From: Flavobacterium salilacus subsp. salilacus
GTDB lineage: Bacteria; Bacteroidota; Bacteroidia; Flavobacteriales; Flavobacteriaceae
DNA length: 64,000 nt
NCBI RefSeq assembly: GCF_004634195.1
Contig: NZ_SKBP01000004.1
Coordinates: forward strand, 1 to 64,000
Direction: 5' to 3'
Every line of letters starts with the position of its first letter. Within the stretch, counting starts at the first letter, position 1. This document shows positions 63,137 to 64,000 of the stretch, piece by piece. Both the position numbers and the translations under genes were made by a program. Under the pieces are notes generated by a model. It saw nothing but the letters and a program-made list of their open reading frames with translations, searched no databases and was not told the DNA's origin.

Positions 63137-63661
63137 TTATATGGTTAAGTCGGTTTCCTCTTTCAGGAATGTACCTTTCTCAGCTAAGTAATACAATACT
63201 AACACGAGTTTCCCTAAAAGATAAACAACAAGAAACATGGGTATCTCTTTAATAAAAACACTAAGGCTACGAAAGAAAAAAACTCCGAAAACACAAACCA
63301 ATAAATATTTACATTTTGCAAAAATAATAATACCTTCTCCGGCTTTTTTAAACGCAACAGCTTGTTTATCATAAAAAATTTCCCCCTTTTGCAGTCTGTC
63401 AAAACTTCGGTATAATATTATTAATATGTAAACCAAATATCCCCACAGTATTGCGCAGAGTATATGAAAATAGGGTAAAGCTTCTGTGCTTATTGCAAGT
63501 TCTTTACTAATTGTCGCAAACTCTTCCCTTACCGTATTTTCGAAATCAGCCGGATTTAAAAATGTGGTATAAGCTTTAAAGAGTTGTATTCCTGTAAAAA
63601 CTATCGTCACAATTATCATAGCACGAACAGCAAGCAAGATTATATTTAAATGATATTTCAT
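63137..63661 (-). CDS. DUF2975 membrane protein, 174 aa
   Basis: Four hydrophobic helices (IILLAVRAMIIVTIVFTGIQ, YFHILCAILWGYLVYILIIL, YLLVCVFGVFFFRSLSVF, FLVVYLLGKLVLVLYYL) and the loop FDRLQKGEIFYDKQAV, the DUF2975 order. Probably senses or sequesters with the XRE partner. Confidence 0.85.
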   Translation of the reverse strand: MKYHLNIILLAVRAMIIVTIVFTGIQLFKAYTTFLNPADFENTVREEFATISKELAISTEALPYFHILCAILWGYLVYILIILYRSFDRLQKGEIFYDKQAVAFKKAGEGIIIFAKCKYLLVCVFGVFFFRSLSVFIKEIPMFLVVYLLGKLVLVLYYLAEKGTFLKEETDLTI

Positions 63662-63664
63662 AAC

Positions 63665-64000
63665 TTATACCGTTAATTCGTTTTCTTCTTTCATATCTTT
63701 TGCCATTTGAAATACTTCGCTAAGCACTATAAAAAAAAGACCAATGCCGGGAATTAAGAAAGAATCATTAATCATAAAATTTAGCTTTACCTCAACATGA
63801 CTACTGGTAAGCGCAAAAAATATAACCGGTAGCAGTATGGTAACATAGCCTATAAGGATGGCTTTACCCATCTGGTCGAAGTTTTTGATAACCGAAACAT
63901 CAAAAATGATGCGTTTACGGAATAATACAAGTATTTTTCTGAAAAGGTATATGGCATATACCTGAAAGGCATAACCAATGTATATAATAAACATTGATAC
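63665..64000 (-). CDS. DUF2975-like membrane protein, 5' end outside the window
   Basis: Second DUF2975-type gene, with YIGYAFQVYAIYLFRKILVL, IIFDVSVIKNFDQMGKAILI and further hydrophobic segments. An ATG exists at 63994, but the frame stays open to the window edge and the first expected membrane helix is missing, so the true start lies beyond 64000. Three bases upstream of the first DUF2975 gene. Confidence 0.75.
   Translation of the reverse strand, partial: VSMFIIYIGYAFQVYAIYLFRKILVLFRKRIIFDVSVIKNFDQMGKAILIGYVTILLPVIFFALTSSHVEVKLNFMINDSFLIPGIGLFFIVLSEVFQMAKDMKEENELTV

Overview
The window is a piece of a Flavobacteriaceae (Bacteroidota) chromosome carrying a 19.4-kb integrated element. The assignment rests on many type IX secretion (T9SS) sorting tails, DUF4270, DUF4286 and DUF4139/MuiA proteins, an atpD-atpC pair standing apart from other ATP synthase genes, and Bacteroidota promoter -7 boxes (TAnnTTTG) in front of several genes. 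All functions below are read from the sequence by eye; no database search was run.

1-442 is the host left flank: the end of a T9SS type-B (gliding-motility C-terminal domain) protein and a strong terminator. 443-19926 is an integrative element bounded by 69-bp perfect direct repeats (443-511 and 19858-19926). The right repeat contains the 3' end of an intact tRNA-Asn gene plus its terminator, and a tyrosine recombinase lies next to it: classic tRNA 3'-end integration. The element is visibly more AT-rich than its host. Its backbone (both ends) holds an XRE regulator with a palindromic operator, a divergent cluster of small unknown genes, RadC, a small unknown protein, DUF3871 plus a RecA-fold ATPase, a DUF5131/Gp37-Gp68 protein, a divergent family-A polymerase (TV-Pol-like), an HNH endonuclease with an SBD-like N-terminus, and the integrase. 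I see no relaxase, type IV secretion, capsid or terminase gene.

The middle (about 4.1-12.8 kb) is cargo: a broken dinB, a CoiA-like nuclease with a coiled-coil tail, and the most interesting locus, a tightly packed four-gene operon hsdM-hsdS-AAA ATPase-HNH nuclease (7004-12802). It has type I methylase and specificity subunits but no HsdR. An SMC/ABC-type ATPase and an HNH nuclease, a pair reminiscent of Septu PtuA/PtuB, take the place of the translocase-nuclease. A 16-bp motif (TACTAMCATAATRGRG) recurs six times, only in the backbone and both inside and outside genes.

19977-64000 is ordinary host chromosome: rseP; an oxidoreductase operon (OYE, Gfo/Idh/MocA, aldo-keto reductase, MFS); secreted T9SS proteins (FG-GAP, M1 peptidase, others); serS; a TPR protein; rsmA-mgtE; a 2-hydroxyacid dehydrogenase fused to a VOC domain; an OlsF-like bifunctional acyltransferase; xth; an OmpA lipoprotein; two tandem PQQ-type sugar dehydrogenases; a MuiA-like protein; a six-gene minus-strand run panC-panD-flippase-like-esterase-like-radA-GT51; a GT5-only starch synthase, DUF4270 and glmS; atpD-atpC; and a DUF2975/XRE regulatory cluster cut by the window end.
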